Origin: Acidimangrovimonas sediminis
GTDB taxonomy: Bacteria > Pseudomonadota > Alphaproteobacteria > Rhodobacterales > Rhodobacteraceae
Length of the DNA stretch: 64,000 nucleotides
Assembly: GCF_002871005.1 (NCBI RefSeq)
Contig: NZ_PHSN01000014.1
Location: 62,001 to 126,000 of the forward strand
Direction: 5' to 3'
Shown here: one piece after another, positions 40,366 to 48,685 of the stretch
Layout of the letters: each line of letters opens with the position of its first letter
How positions within the stretch are numbered: the stretch's first letter is position 1
The notes under the pieces: generated by a model
Database searches by the model: none
Told to the model about the DNA's origin: nothing
Seen by the model: only the letters and a program-made list of their open reading frames with translations
Translations under genes and position numbers: made by a program

Positions 40366-41904
40366 ATGGACGGGCTCATCCTCTGCGTCGATTCCGGCAC
40401 CACGTCGGTCAAGGCGGCGGCCTTCGGGCTGGACGGCAGCCTGCGCCATATCGCCGAGGCGCCAAACGACGCGCTGCACCGCACGGGCGCGCGGGTCGAA
40501 CAGGACATGGCGCGCGCCTCCGAACAGATGTTCGAGGTGCTGCGCGCCACCGTCGCAGCGGCAGGCGGGCGTGTCGAGGGGATCGCCCTGACCGCGCAGG
40601 GCGACGGGCTCTGGCCGCTGAACGAGGATCTTGCCCCGGTCGGCCGCGCGCTGACATGGCTGGACGGACGCAGCGGATCGCTGATGGACGAGCCCGGCAT
40701 GTCCGAGGCGCTTGCCCGGATCGAGGCCGTCACCGGTGCGCGCCCGACGCCGGCATCGGCCAGCCTGCAACTCTTGTGGATGCAGCGCCACGACCCGCCC
40801 CGCTTCGCACGGATCCGTCATGCCCTGCGCCTCAAGGAATGGCTGTTCTGCCAGTTGACCGGCGTGCTGATGGCAGAACCGACGGCGCTGTTGAACACCT
40901 GGGGCGACTGGCGCACCGGCGCAGTCTCGACCACGCCGGAAGAGGCGTTGGGTCTGATCCGGGGCGCGGCCCTTCTGCCGCCGCTACGGCCCGTGGCCGA
41001 GACGGTCACGCCCCTGTCGAAGGCGGCGGCCCGCCGTGCCGGCCTTCCCGCGGGCGTGCCGGTGATCCTGGGACCCGGCGACGTACAGTCGACAGCGCTG
41101 GGGCTGGGGGTCGGGCTGCCGGGCGGCGTGGCGCGCTGTTCCATCTTCGGGACCAGCGCGATCCACCTGCGCCGGCTGGACGACCCGGGCCGGATGCGGG
41201 CGAAACCCTCGGGCGCGATGATCCAGCCGCTGGCGCTGGGGCCCGGCTACCTGTGCTTTCACCCCAGCTTCAACGGCACCAACCTGTTTCGCCACGTCGC
41301 GCAGAACCTCGGCGCAGGGGGCGCGGATCACACCGTGCCGCAGGCGCTCTCTGGTCTTGTCCTTCACCCGTTCTTCGAGCGTGGCGGCGAGCGCGCCCCT
41401 GTCACCGACCCGCGGGCCAGCGGCGCGCTTCTTGGCCTGAAGGGCGATACCACACCCGCCCAGATCGCCTGGGCGGCACGCGAAAGCCTCGCCTTCATCG
41501 CCCGGATGAGCCACGAGATGATGCGGCCCGGGGGCGAAGGTTCCGGCGCCCCCCTGGCCGAACACCTGACCGAGCCGCTGGCTCTTGGCGGCGGGCTGGC
41601 GGCAGACCGCGCCTTTGCCGAATTCCTTGCCACCGTCCTTGGCGCCGAGGTCGAGATCCGTGACGCGGCGCATGTCGGGCTGCGCGGGCTCGGGGCGCTG
41701 GCCGCGACCGTGCTGGGCCATTCCACCGAGGGCTGGCAGGCCGGCGCGCGCCGCCGCATTCCGCCCGCCGGAGGCGCCCTCGCCGACTATGCCGCGCGCA
41801 AATACGATTGCTTCCGTGTCCTCGTCGACCGGCTCGGCGACAGCTGGGCCGAACTTGCCGAGCTCGGGAAACTCGCCACGAACCTGAACGGGGAAACAGA
41901 ATGA
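40366..41904 (+). CDS. FGGY-family carbohydrate kinase
   Basis: A 512-residue FGGY kinase. The N-terminal phosphate loop is LCVDSGTTSVKAAAFGLDGS. The middle has LTAQGDGLWPLNEDLAPVGR and GRALTWLDGRSG. The second domain includes GPGDVQSTALGLGVGLPGGV and LALGGGLAADRAFAEFLATV. Family members phosphorylate xylulose, ribulose, fuculose, erythritol or glycerol; the sugar is undetermined. Its stop overlaps the next start (ATGA at 41901-41904). Confidence 0.9.
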   Translation: MDGLILCVDSGTTSVKAAAFGLDGSLRHIAEAPNDALHRTGARVEQDMARASEQMFEVLRATVAAAGGRVEGIALTAQGDGLWPLNEDLAPVGRALTWLDGRSGSLMDEPGMSEALARIEAVTGARPTPASASLQLLWMQRHDPPRFARIRHALRLKEWLFCQLTGVLMAEPTALLNTWGDWRTGAVSTTPEEALGLIRGAALLPPLRPVAETVTPLSKAAARRAGLPAGVPVILGPGDVQSTALGLGVGLPGGVARCSIFGTSAIHLRRLDDPGRMRAKPSGAMIQPLALGPGYLCFHPSFNGTNLFRHVAQNLGAGGADHTVPQALSGLVLHPFFERGGERAPVTDPRASGALLGLKGDTTPAQIAWAARESLAFIARMSHEMMRPGGEGSGAPLAEHLTEPLALGGGLAADRAFAEFLATVLGAEVEIRDAAHVGLRGLGALAATVLGHSTEGWQAGARRRIPPAGGALADYAARKYDCFRVLVDRLGDSWAELAELGKLATNLNGETE

Positions 41905-43454
41905 ACGGTGCCGATCTGCTGTGTGACACGCTTCTGGCCAACGATGTCGACGTGTGCTTTGCCAACCCCGGCACGTCCGAGATGCACTTTGTCGCGGCGC
42001 TGGACCGCAAGCCCCAGCTGCGCTGCGTGCTGGGGCTGTTCGAGGGGGTGGTGACCGGGGCGGCCGATGGCTATGCCCGGATGGCCGACAAGCCGGCGGC
42101 GACGCTCCTGCACACCGGGCCGGGGCTGGCGAACGGGCTGGCGAACCTGCACAACGCGCGGCGCGCCGGCATGCCGGTGGTCAACATCGTGGGCGACCAT
42201 GCGTCGTACCACCTGCCCTACGACGCGCCGCTGACCTCGGATATTGAGGGGCTAGCCCGGCCGATGTCGCGCTGGGTCGGCCGCGCCACCGGCCCTTCGG
42301 ACATGAGCGCGAAGGCCGCCGAGGCCATCGCCGCCGCCCGCCATCCCGAAAGCGGCGTGGCGACCCTGATCCTGCCGGCCGATGCGGCCTGGACCGAGGC
42401 GGCCCCGCAGGACCCGGTGATCGCCCGGCCCGAGGCCGCCGCCCGCGTCGAGAGTGCCACCGTGGCCACCGCGGCGGCGGCGCTGCGGGAAAATCTGGAC
42501 GAGACGATCCTGCTGCTGGGCGGCGGGGCGGTGCGTGAGGCGGGTCTGCGCCTTGCCGGGGCGATTGCCGAGGCGACCGGCGTCATCGTGCTGGCGCAGC
42601 AGGCCAATGCCCGGATGGCCCGCGGACAGGGCCGGATCGCCCTCGACCGCGCGCCCTATGTCGTCGCGCAGGCGGTCGAACGCTTCGCCCGCACCCGCCG
42701 CCTGATCCTTGTCGGGGCGAAAAGCCCGGTCGGGTTCTTTGCCTATCCCGGCCTGCCCAGCTCCCCCCTGCCCGAGGGCTGCGAGGTGATCACGCTGGCG
42801 GGCGCCGGCGACGATGCCGAGGCGGCGCTTGCCGATCTGGCCGGGGCCCTCGGCCTGCCGCCCGGTACCGCGCCGCGGATCCCGGCGCGTGAGGCCCCGG
42901 CCCTGCCGACCGGCGCGCTGACCCCCGACAGCATCGGCGCCTGTCTTGGTGCGCTGATGCCGGAGCAGGCCATCGTCTGCGACGAGGCGATCACCTCGGG
43001 CCGCGGCTTCTACCGTCACACCCAGGCCGCCGCGCCCCACGATTTCCTGCAACTGACCGGCGGCGCCATCGGCGAGGGCCTTCCGATGAGCGTGGGCGCC
43101 GCCATCGCCTGCCCGGACCGCAAGGTCATTGCCCTGCAGGCAGACGGCAGCGGGATGTACACGCTGCAGGCGCTCTGGACCATGGCGCGCGAGGGGCTGG
43201 ACGTGCTGGTCGTGATCTTCGCCAACCGCACCTACAAGATCCTGCACGGCGAGCTGAAGAACGTCGGGGCCGGGGCGCCGGGGCGCAATGCGCGGTCCAT
43301 GCTGGACCTTGACGCGCCGATCCTCGACTGGGTGTCGCTGGCCCGCGGCATGGGGGTCGAAGCCGCCCGCGCCGAAACCGCCGAGACGTTTGCGGACCTG
43401 TTCCGCGCCGCGCGCGACCGCAAGGGGCCGTTCCTGATCGAGGCCCTGATCTGA
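41901..43454 (+). CDS. Thiamine-diphosphate enzyme of the acetolactate synthase-like family
   Basis: A 517-residue ThDP enzyme with the three domains of the family. The activating glutamate lies in LGLFEGVVTGAADGYAR (residues about 45-61) and the diphosphate motif in ALQADGSGMYTLQALWTMAR with VIFANRTY. It lacks the length and FAD-domain strength of true acetolactate synthase and is nearer by eye to benzoylformate-decarboxylase-like proteins, so it probably decarboxylates or joins a 2-oxoacid. It could use the 2-oxoacid linked to the hydroxyacid dehydrogenase in the same operon. Substrate unknown. Confidence 0.85.
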   Translation: MNGADLLCDTLLANDVDVCFANPGTSEMHFVAALDRKPQLRCVLGLFEGVVTGAADGYARMADKPAATLLHTGPGLANGLANLHNARRAGMPVVNIVGDHASYHLPYDAPLTSDIEGLARPMSRWVGRATGPSDMSAKAAEAIAAARHPESGVATLILPADAAWTEAAPQDPVIARPEAAARVESATVATAAAALRENLDETILLLGGGAVREAGLRLAGAIAEATGVIVLAQQANARMARGQGRIALDRAPYVVAQAVERFARTRRLILVGAKSPVGFFAYPGLPSSPLPEGCEVITLAGAGDDAEAALADLAGALGLPPGTAPRIPAREAPALPTGALTPDSIGACLGALMPEQAIVCDEAITSGRGFYRHTQAAAPHDFLQLTGGAIGEGLPMSVGAAIACPDRKVIALQADGSGMYTLQALWTMAREGLDVLVVIFANRTYKILHGELKNVGAGAPGRNARSMLDLDAPILDWVSLARGMGVEAARAETAETFADLFRAARDRKGPFLIEALI

Positions 43455-43479
43455 CCATCACCCGAGGGAGTCCGTCACG

Positions 43480-45804
43480 ATGACCGTTACCCGCGTCCCC
43501 CACGCAAGCCATTGGGGCACCTACACGATTCTCGTCGAGGACGGCGTCATCACCGGGGTCGAGCCCTTCGCGGGCGATCCCGACCCCTCGCCCATCATCC
43601 GCTCTGTCACCGGCTGGACCGATCCCGAACGGCGCATCCTGCACCCCATGGTGCGCGAGGGCTGGCTGAAGGACCGCGTGGCCAGCGACCGGGCGGGACG
43701 CGGGCGGGAACGTTTCGTCCCCGTCGACTGGGACACCGCGCTGAGGCTGGTTGCGGAAGAGATCGACCGGGTACGCCATGACCACGGCAACGCCTCGATC
43801 TTCGCGGGCTCCTACGGCTGGACCAGCTGCGGACGGTTCCACCACGCCTCGACCCTGCTGAAGCGGGTACTGAACCTCGTCGGCGGCTATACCGGCCATG
43901 TCGACACCTATTCCATCGCCGCCGGGCCGGTGATCCTGCGCCATGTGCTGGGGTCGTCGGACGCCTGTGACGGGCGGGCACCGACCTTCGCCGAGATGGC
44001 CGACCACACCCGCACGCTCCTGGTTTTCGGCGCGCTCGATCCGCGTACCGCGCAGAACGAGGCCGGCGGGATCGGCCGCCACGCGCTGGCGCGGAACCTG
44101 CGCCAGCTGGTCGCGCGCGGGGTGCGCGTCGTCCATCTGTCGCCGCGCCGCGACGACCTGCCCGACTGGGTGGGCGCGGAATGGTGGCCGATCAAGCCCG
44201 GCACCGACACCGCCCTGCTGCTTGCGCTGGCGCAAGAGGCGGTGCGCGCCAGCCTGCACGACGCCGCCTTCCTGGCCGAGAAGTGCAGCGGCAGCGCGCT
44301 GTTCCTCGACCACCTCGCAGGCGGCAACGACGGGACCGAGAAGACCGCGGACTGGGCCGCGGCGATCACCGGGCTCGATGCCGCGGCGATCCGGGCGCTT
44401 GCGCGCGAGATGGCCACCACCCGCAGCTTCGTCACCATGAGCTGGAGCCTGCAGCGCGCCCGCCACGGCGAACAGCCGTTCTGGGCCGCGGTGGCGCTGG
44501 CCTCCGTGCTGGGCCAGATCGGCCTGCCGGGGGGCGGCGCGGGCTTCGGCTACGGCTCGCTTGGGGGCGTCGGCGCGCCGGTCCCGCTGACCCGCTCGCC
44601 CGCCATGTCGAAACTCGAGGAGGCCTGCCCCGCCTTCATCCCCGTCGCGCGGATCACCGACCTGCTGCTCAACCCCGGGCAGCCCTTCGAATACGAGGGC
44701 CGCGCCCACCACTACCCGGACACCCGTCTTGTCTACTGGGCCGGCGGCAACCCGTTCCACCACCACCAGGACCTGAACCGGCTGGAGCGCGGCTGGCAGC
44801 GCCCCGAGACGATCATCGTGCAGGATCCGATGTGGACGGCGACCGCGCTCAGGGCCGACATCGTGCTGCCGGCAAGCACCTCGATCGAGCGCAACGACAT
44901 CGCGGGCAACCGCCGGTCCGACCTGCTGGTCGCGATGCACCGCGCGATCGCCCCGTTGGGCGAGGCGCGGTCGGATTACGAGATCTTCTCGGGCCTGGCC
45001 GAACATCTGGGCGTCGCCCCCGCCTTCACCGAGGGCCGCGACGAGATGGGCTGGATCCGTCATCTCTACGACCTGACGCGCGAGGATGCGCGCGATCGGC
45101 TGGGGGTCGACCTGCCCGCCTTCGAACACTTCTGGGAGGCCGGACAGGTCGAGATCCCGACCACGGCCGACACCGCCTTCCTGCGCAGCTTCCGCGCCGA
45201 CCCGCAGGCCGCGCCGCTTCGTACCGAAAGCGGGCGCATCGTGCTGGGCAGCGAAAGCCTTGCCCGCTGGGGCTATGCGGATTGCCTGCCGCACCCGGCC
45301 TGGCTCCCGCCCGAGGAATGGCTGAGCCCCGAGGCCGAGGCGCAGGGCTTCTACCACCTGCTGACCCCGCAACCCCAGGGCAAGCTGCACAGCCAGCTGG
45401 ACGCGGCCGACTACAGCGTCGCGCAAAAGCATGACGGTCGCGAGCGGTTGCGGATGAATGCGGACGACGCCGCGCGGCTCGGGCTGGCAGAGGGGCAGGC
45501 GGTGAAGGTGTGGAACGCCCGCGGCGCCTGCCTCGCCGCGGCGGCCCCCAGTGCCGACGTGCGGCCGGGGGTCGTGCTGTTGCCCACGGGCGCCTGGTTC
45601 ACGCCCGATGGCGACGGGCTGGAGCTGTCGGGCAATCCCAACGTGCTGACCAACGACATTCCCACGTCCGAGCTGGGACAGGGCTGCGCCGCTCAGACCT
45701 GCCTTGTGCGGGTCATGCCCTGGAGCGGGAACGCGCCGACCCCCGACCATGCCTATCGTGCAGCGATGGTGGCGCGGGGCGTCGGCAAACTGGCTGCGGA
45801 ATGA
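43480..45804 (+). CDS. Molybdopterin oxidoreductase, DMSO/biotin sulfoxide reductase type
   Basis: A 774-residue molybdenum enzyme of the DMSO reductase family. GSYGWTSCGRFHH carries the molybdenum-ligating serine (Ser116) as in BisC, TorA and DorA. The family's cofactor motifs DPRTAQNEAGG, VYWAGGNPFHHHQDLNRL and IVLPASTSIERNDI are present. There is no N-terminal iron-sulfur cluster motif and no twin-arginine signal, so it is a single-cofactor cytoplasmic enzyme, most like biotin or methionine sulfoxide reductase. Last gene of the rightward operon, 25 bases after the ThDP gene, followed by a strong terminator. Confidence 0.9.
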   Translation: MTVTRVPHASHWGTYTILVEDGVITGVEPFAGDPDPSPIIRSVTGWTDPERRILHPMVREGWLKDRVASDRAGRGRERFVPVDWDTALRLVAEEIDRVRHDHGNASIFAGSYGWTSCGRFHHASTLLKRVLNLVGGYTGHVDTYSIAAGPVILRHVLGSSDACDGRAPTFAEMADHTRTLLVFGALDPRTAQNEAGGIGRHALARNLRQLVARGVRVVHLSPRRDDLPDWVGAEWWPIKPGTDTALLLALAQEAVRASLHDAAFLAEKCSGSALFLDHLAGGNDGTEKTADWAAAITGLDAAAIRALAREMATTRSFVTMSWSLQRARHGEQPFWAAVALASVLGQIGLPGGGAGFGYGSLGGVGAPVPLTRSPAMSKLEEACPAFIPVARITDLLLNPGQPFEYEGRAHHYPDTRLVYWAGGNPFHHHQDLNRLERGWQRPETIIVQDPMWTATALRADIVLPASTSIERNDIAGNRRSDLLVAMHRAIAPLGEARSDYEIFSGLAEHLGVAPAFTEGRDEMGWIRHLYDLTREDARDRLGVDLPAFEHFWEAGQVEIPTTADTAFLRSFRADPQAAPLRTESGRIVLGSESLARWGYADCLPHPAWLPPEEWLSPEAEAQGFYHLLTPQPQGKLHSQLDAADYSVAQKHDGRERLRMNADDAARLGLAEGQAVKVWNARGACLAAAAPSADVRPGVVLLPTGAWFTPDGDGLELSGNPNVLTNDIPTSELGQGCAAQTCLVRVMPWSGNAPTPDHAYRAAMVARGVGKLAAE

Positions 45805-45832
45805 CCGTCAAGCCGGCCGCGGAATGACGAAA

Positions 45833-45862
45833 GGGGCCGGCGGGATCCGGCCCCCTTTTTTT
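45833..45862. terminator. Strong intrinsic terminator
   Basis: GGGGCCGG-N6-CCGGCCCC followed by CTTTTTTT. It ends the nine-gene rightward operon. The As on its left side could also serve the convergent thiol dioxygenase gene. Confidence 0.85.
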
Positions 45863-45878
45863 AAACCTGTGAGGGCGA

Positions 45879-46451
45879 TCAGCCCCAGATGTTCGGCATC
45901 ACGTCGGCCGAGAACCCCGAGACGAAGCTTTTCGCGGTGCCGGTCGCGCCGTCGAAGACCTGCCGCTGCACCCGGCCGATATTGCTGCCGTAGACATGGA
46001 TCGAGATCGAGACCCGGTCGTCGAAGGCATTGCGGACCTGATGGTAATCGCCAAGGTCGGGCGATACGAGGTCGATATCGCCGGGATCGAGCCGGTCGTC
46101 GCCAAGCGCGGCCATCGGCGCGCCCTCCTCCGGCGGCGCGAAGCGGGTCGAAATCTCGGCCCCGCGCAACATTCCGATCATGCCCCAGACCGTGTGGTTG
46201 TGGATCGGCGTCTTCTGCCCCGGCCCCCAGACGAAGCTGACGACCGAGAACCGTTCCAGCGGATCGCAATGCAGAAGGTATTGCTGGTAATATTCCGGGT
46301 GCGGCCGGGTGAAGGCCTCGGGCAACCAGTCGTCAACCGCGATCAGATCGCCCAGCGGCCCCTTGAGACGGTCGAGGATCATCCCCTCGTCACGCTCCTC
46401 GGCAACGGTCGCGGTCGCCGCATCTACGAACTGCCTCAGCTTCCCGGTCAT
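45879..46451 (-). CDS. Thiol dioxygenase (cysteine/3-mercaptopropionate dioxygenase family)
   Basis: A 190-residue cupin. The iron ligands are His84 and His86 in TPIHNHTVWG and His137 in GDYHQVRN. The Ser-His-Tyr catalytic triad of thiol dioxygenases is present as SISIHVYGSN (Ser150, His152, Tyr154). The enzyme adds O2 to a thiol to give a sulfinic acid; cysteine and 3-mercaptopropionate are the known substrates and motifs alone do not separate them. Its ATG overlaps the stop of a family III CoA-transferase (ATGA at 46448-46451). The pairing recalls 3-mercaptopropionate breakdown, in which the sulfinate is next bound to CoA. Confidence 0.85.
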   Translation of the reverse strand: MTGKLRQFVDAATATVAEERDEGMILDRLKGPLGDLIAVDDWLPEAFTRPHPEYYQQYLLHCDPLERFSVVSFVWGPGQKTPIHNHTVWGMIGMLRGAEISTRFAPPEEGAPMAALGDDRLDPGDIDLVSPDLGDYHQVRNAFDDRVSISIHVYGSNIGRVQRQVFDGATGTAKSFVSGFSADVMPNIWG

Positions 46452-47629
46452 TCCCCGGCCTCCCTCTGACTTTGCAATTCCCGCAGGATCTCGTCGTTGT
46501 GCTCCCCCAGCGCGGGGGGCTGGCGCGGGTCGGGCGCGGCATGCCCCGAAATGGTGATCGGCGAGGCGAAGGTGCGCGTCTCGCCCCCGCCGGGCAGCGA
46601 CAGCGCCCGGACCCAGCCGAAATGCGCGACCTGCGGATCGGCCAGCGCCTCGGAATAGGAATTGATCGGCCCGCAGGGGATGCCGCGTGCCGAGAACAGC
46701 GCCAGAAGATCGGCCACCTCCCGCGTCGCGAACTGCGCCTCCAGCGCCTCCTTCAGCGCGACCTGGTTCGCGGCGCGCAGCACCGTCGTCTCGTAATCCG
46801 GGTTGGCGAAGAGGTCGGGCCGGTTCAGCGCCTCGCAGACCGATTGCCACAGCTTGTTGTTGCCCGCCGCCATCACGAAATACCCGTCTTGCGCCTTGAA
46901 CGCCTGATAGGGCGCATTGCGCGGATGGGCGGAACCAAGCTTTTCCGGATCGGCGCCGGTGCCGAAATACTGGCTGGTCTGCAACGCCGCGACCCCCAGC
47001 GAAGTGCCGATCATCGGCACGTCGATATGCGCCCCCCGCCCCGTGCGGCGGGCCTCGGGCAGCATCGCGGCGATCGCGTAGGCCGCATAGAGCCCGGCGC
47101 AGAAATCCGAGATCGGCACCCCGCATTTCACCGGCGCGCCGCCGGCCTCTCCGGTCACGCTCATGATCCCGGAAACACCCTGGATCGTCAGGTCGAAACC
47201 GCCCTGCGCCGCCCGCGGGCCGCTTTGCCCGAAAGCCGAGATCGAGCCGTAGACCAGCGCCGGGCGGATCCGCGACAATGTTTCGAAATCGAGGCCGAGA
47301 CGCTTCATTACGCCGGGCCGGTTGTTCTCGATCACGATATCGGCCGTCTCGGCCAGTCGCAGCGCCGCGGCACGCCCGGATTCGGACTTGAGGTCGAGCG
47401 TGACCGAACGTTTCGACCGGTTCACCGAGGCGAAATTCTCGCTGTAACCGTTGTTGAAGGGCGGCCACTGACGCATCGAATCGCCCGCCTCGCTTTCGAT
47501 CTTGATCACATCCGCCCCCATGTCCGCGAGCAGCATGCCGCAAAATGGCCCAGCGGCAACCTGGCAGAACTCCAGTACGCGCACCCCCGCCAACGGCAAG
47601 CGTGGACTGTCCTTTTCGGCTTCCGGCAC
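46448..47629 (-). CDS. CaiB/BaiF family III CoA-transferase coupled to the thiol dioxygenase
   Basis: A 393-residue family III CoA-transferase with RVLEFCQVAAGPFCGMLLAD, ASVNRSKRSVTLDL and the catalytic aspartate in VPISDFCAG (Asp175). The start is GTG at 47629, seven bases after AGGAGA. It would activate an acid as its CoA ester using a donor such as succinyl-CoA. First gene of a two-gene leftward unit, divergent from a crotonase gene with an S-type operator between. Confidence 0.88.
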   Translation of the reverse strand: MPEAEKDSPRLPLAGVRVLEFCQVAAGPFCGMLLADMGADVIKIESEAGDSMRQWPPFNNGYSENFASVNRSKRSVTLDLKSESGRAAALRLAETADIVIENNRPGVMKRLGLDFETLSRIRPALVYGSISAFGQSGPRAAQGGFDLTIQGVSGIMSVTGEAGGAPVKCGVPISDFCAGLYAAYAIAAMLPEARRTGRGAHIDVPMIGTSLGVAALQTSQYFGTGADPEKLGSAHPRNAPYQAFKAQDGYFVMAAGNNKLWQSVCEALNRPDLFANPDYETTVLRAANQVALKEALEAQFATREVADLLALFSARGIPCGPINSYSEALADPQVAHFGWVRALSLPGGGETRTFASPITISGHAAPDPRQPPALGEHNDEILRELQSQREAGE

Positions 47630-47705
47630 CCGATACTCTCCTATCTCTTCAGCTCATTTGCATCCGGCCTTCCGAGGCGGTCAGTCGAACGTTGGAACTC
47701 TCGCT

Positions 47706-47760
47706 GTTCTCTTTTATGGAATTGTGTTCTACGATACAGACCATCCAGAGAGCCTGTCAA
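47706..47760 (-). promoter_or_regulatory. Promoter with three-part operator (site S2)
   Basis: Read leftward, TTGACA (47760-47755), 18 bases, TATCGT (47736-47731), with an operator at 47731-47706 reading TAGAA-N5-TTCCA-N5-AGAGAAC. It matches site S1 at 19 of 26 positions. The rightward reading of the same area (47717-47742) also fits the pattern, so both the CoA-transferase unit and the crotonase unit may be controlled here. Confidence 0.65.
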
Positions 47761-47814
47761 GCGGCGAAGCCGCGCGGGCCGCTGCGTGCTGCTGCCAGAA
47801 GAAGGAAGACCCGG

Positions 47815-48597
47815 TTGAACGAGATACGATACGAGGAAGACGGCACCACCGTTCAGGTGGTGCTGGCCCGTCAGAGGGGCGGCAACGCCCTCTCCGCCGA
47901 GATCGTCGAGGCGCTGCACGCGGCCCTCGACCGGGTCGAGGCGGGGCCGGCGCGGCGGCTGGTGCTGTCCGCCGAGGGCAAGGGGTTCTGCGCCGGTCTC
48001 GACCTGTCGGCGCTGGAGAGCGAGAACGACGCGAGCCTCCTGCACCGGCTGGTGCGGATCGAACTGCTCCTGCAGCGTGTCCACCGGCTGCCGCTGGAAA
48101 CCGTCGCGCTGGCGCATGGCTTCGTCTACGGCGCGGGGGCCGACCTGTTCGCGGCCTGCCAGCTGCGGATCGCCGATCCCGGCGCCAGCTTCCGCTTTCC
48201 GGGGGTACGTTTCGGCATCGCCCTCGGCACCCGCCGGCTGGCGCAGCGGGTGGGCGCCGACCGCGCCCTGGCGCTGCTGCGCGGTGACGGCGCCTTGCCC
48301 GCATCCGCGGCGGTCGAGGCGGGGCTGGTGACCGAGATGCTGGCGCGCGACGCCTGGCCCGAACGGCTGGCCGCCCTGCGTGAAGGACCCGCGCCCTTCG
48401 ACCGCCGGATCACCGGCCACCTCCTCGACCGCGTCGCCGGCGGCTTTGCGGCGGGCGAGGATGGCGATCTCGCCGCCCTGGTGCGCAGCGCCGCGGCGCC
48501 CGGGCTGAAGGACCGGATCGCCGCCTACGTGGCGGAGGTCCGGCGCGCCGGTGCCATGGGGGGCGATCCCGCCGGCACCAGGGCCGGCAGCGCGTGA
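47815..48597 (+). CDS. Crotonase (enoyl-CoA hydratase/isomerase) family protein, TTG start
   Basis: A 260-residue crotonase-fold protein with both oxyanion-hole segments (GKGFCAGLDL and HGFVYGAGADL). Compared with enoyl-CoA hydratase, the first catalytic Glu is Asp (Asp110) and the second is Gly (Gly130, in FRFPGVRFGIALG). An ordinary hydratase reaction is therefore doubtful; a lyase, hydrolase or isomerase is possible. TTG at 47815 with GGAAG six bases upstream is the likely start, since the longer frame crosses the promoter. Divergent from the CoA-transferase/thiol dioxygenase pair and followed by an IclR gene. Confidence 0.82.
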   Translation: MNEIRYEEDGTTVQVVLARQRGGNALSAEIVEALHAALDRVEAGPARRLVLSAEGKGFCAGLDLSALESENDASLLHRLVRIELLLQRVHRLPLETVALAHGFVYGAGADLFAACQLRIADPGASFRFPGVRFGIALGTRRLAQRVGADRALALLRGDGALPASAAVEAGLVTEMLARDAWPERLAALREGPAPFDRRITGHLLDRVAGGFAAGEDGDLAALVRSAAAPGLKDRIAAYVAEVRRAGAMGGDPAGTRAGSA

Positions 48598-48685
48598 CCT
48601 GCGCCGCAGGACCGGTTAGATGTTCATATCGGAGGCGGTCTCGGCTAGGCAGGGACAACCGGCCTCCGCATCAGACAGGGCGAAG

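Noticed and set aside
41901-43454. True acetolactate synthase large subunit (ilvB)
   Set aside because: Too short, no small regulatory subunit nearby, and located in a catabolic operon; called only as a ThDP family member.
43126-45750. 874-residue leftward open frame
   Set aside because: Antisense to the ThDP enzyme and molybdoenzyme, both of which have clear family motifs.
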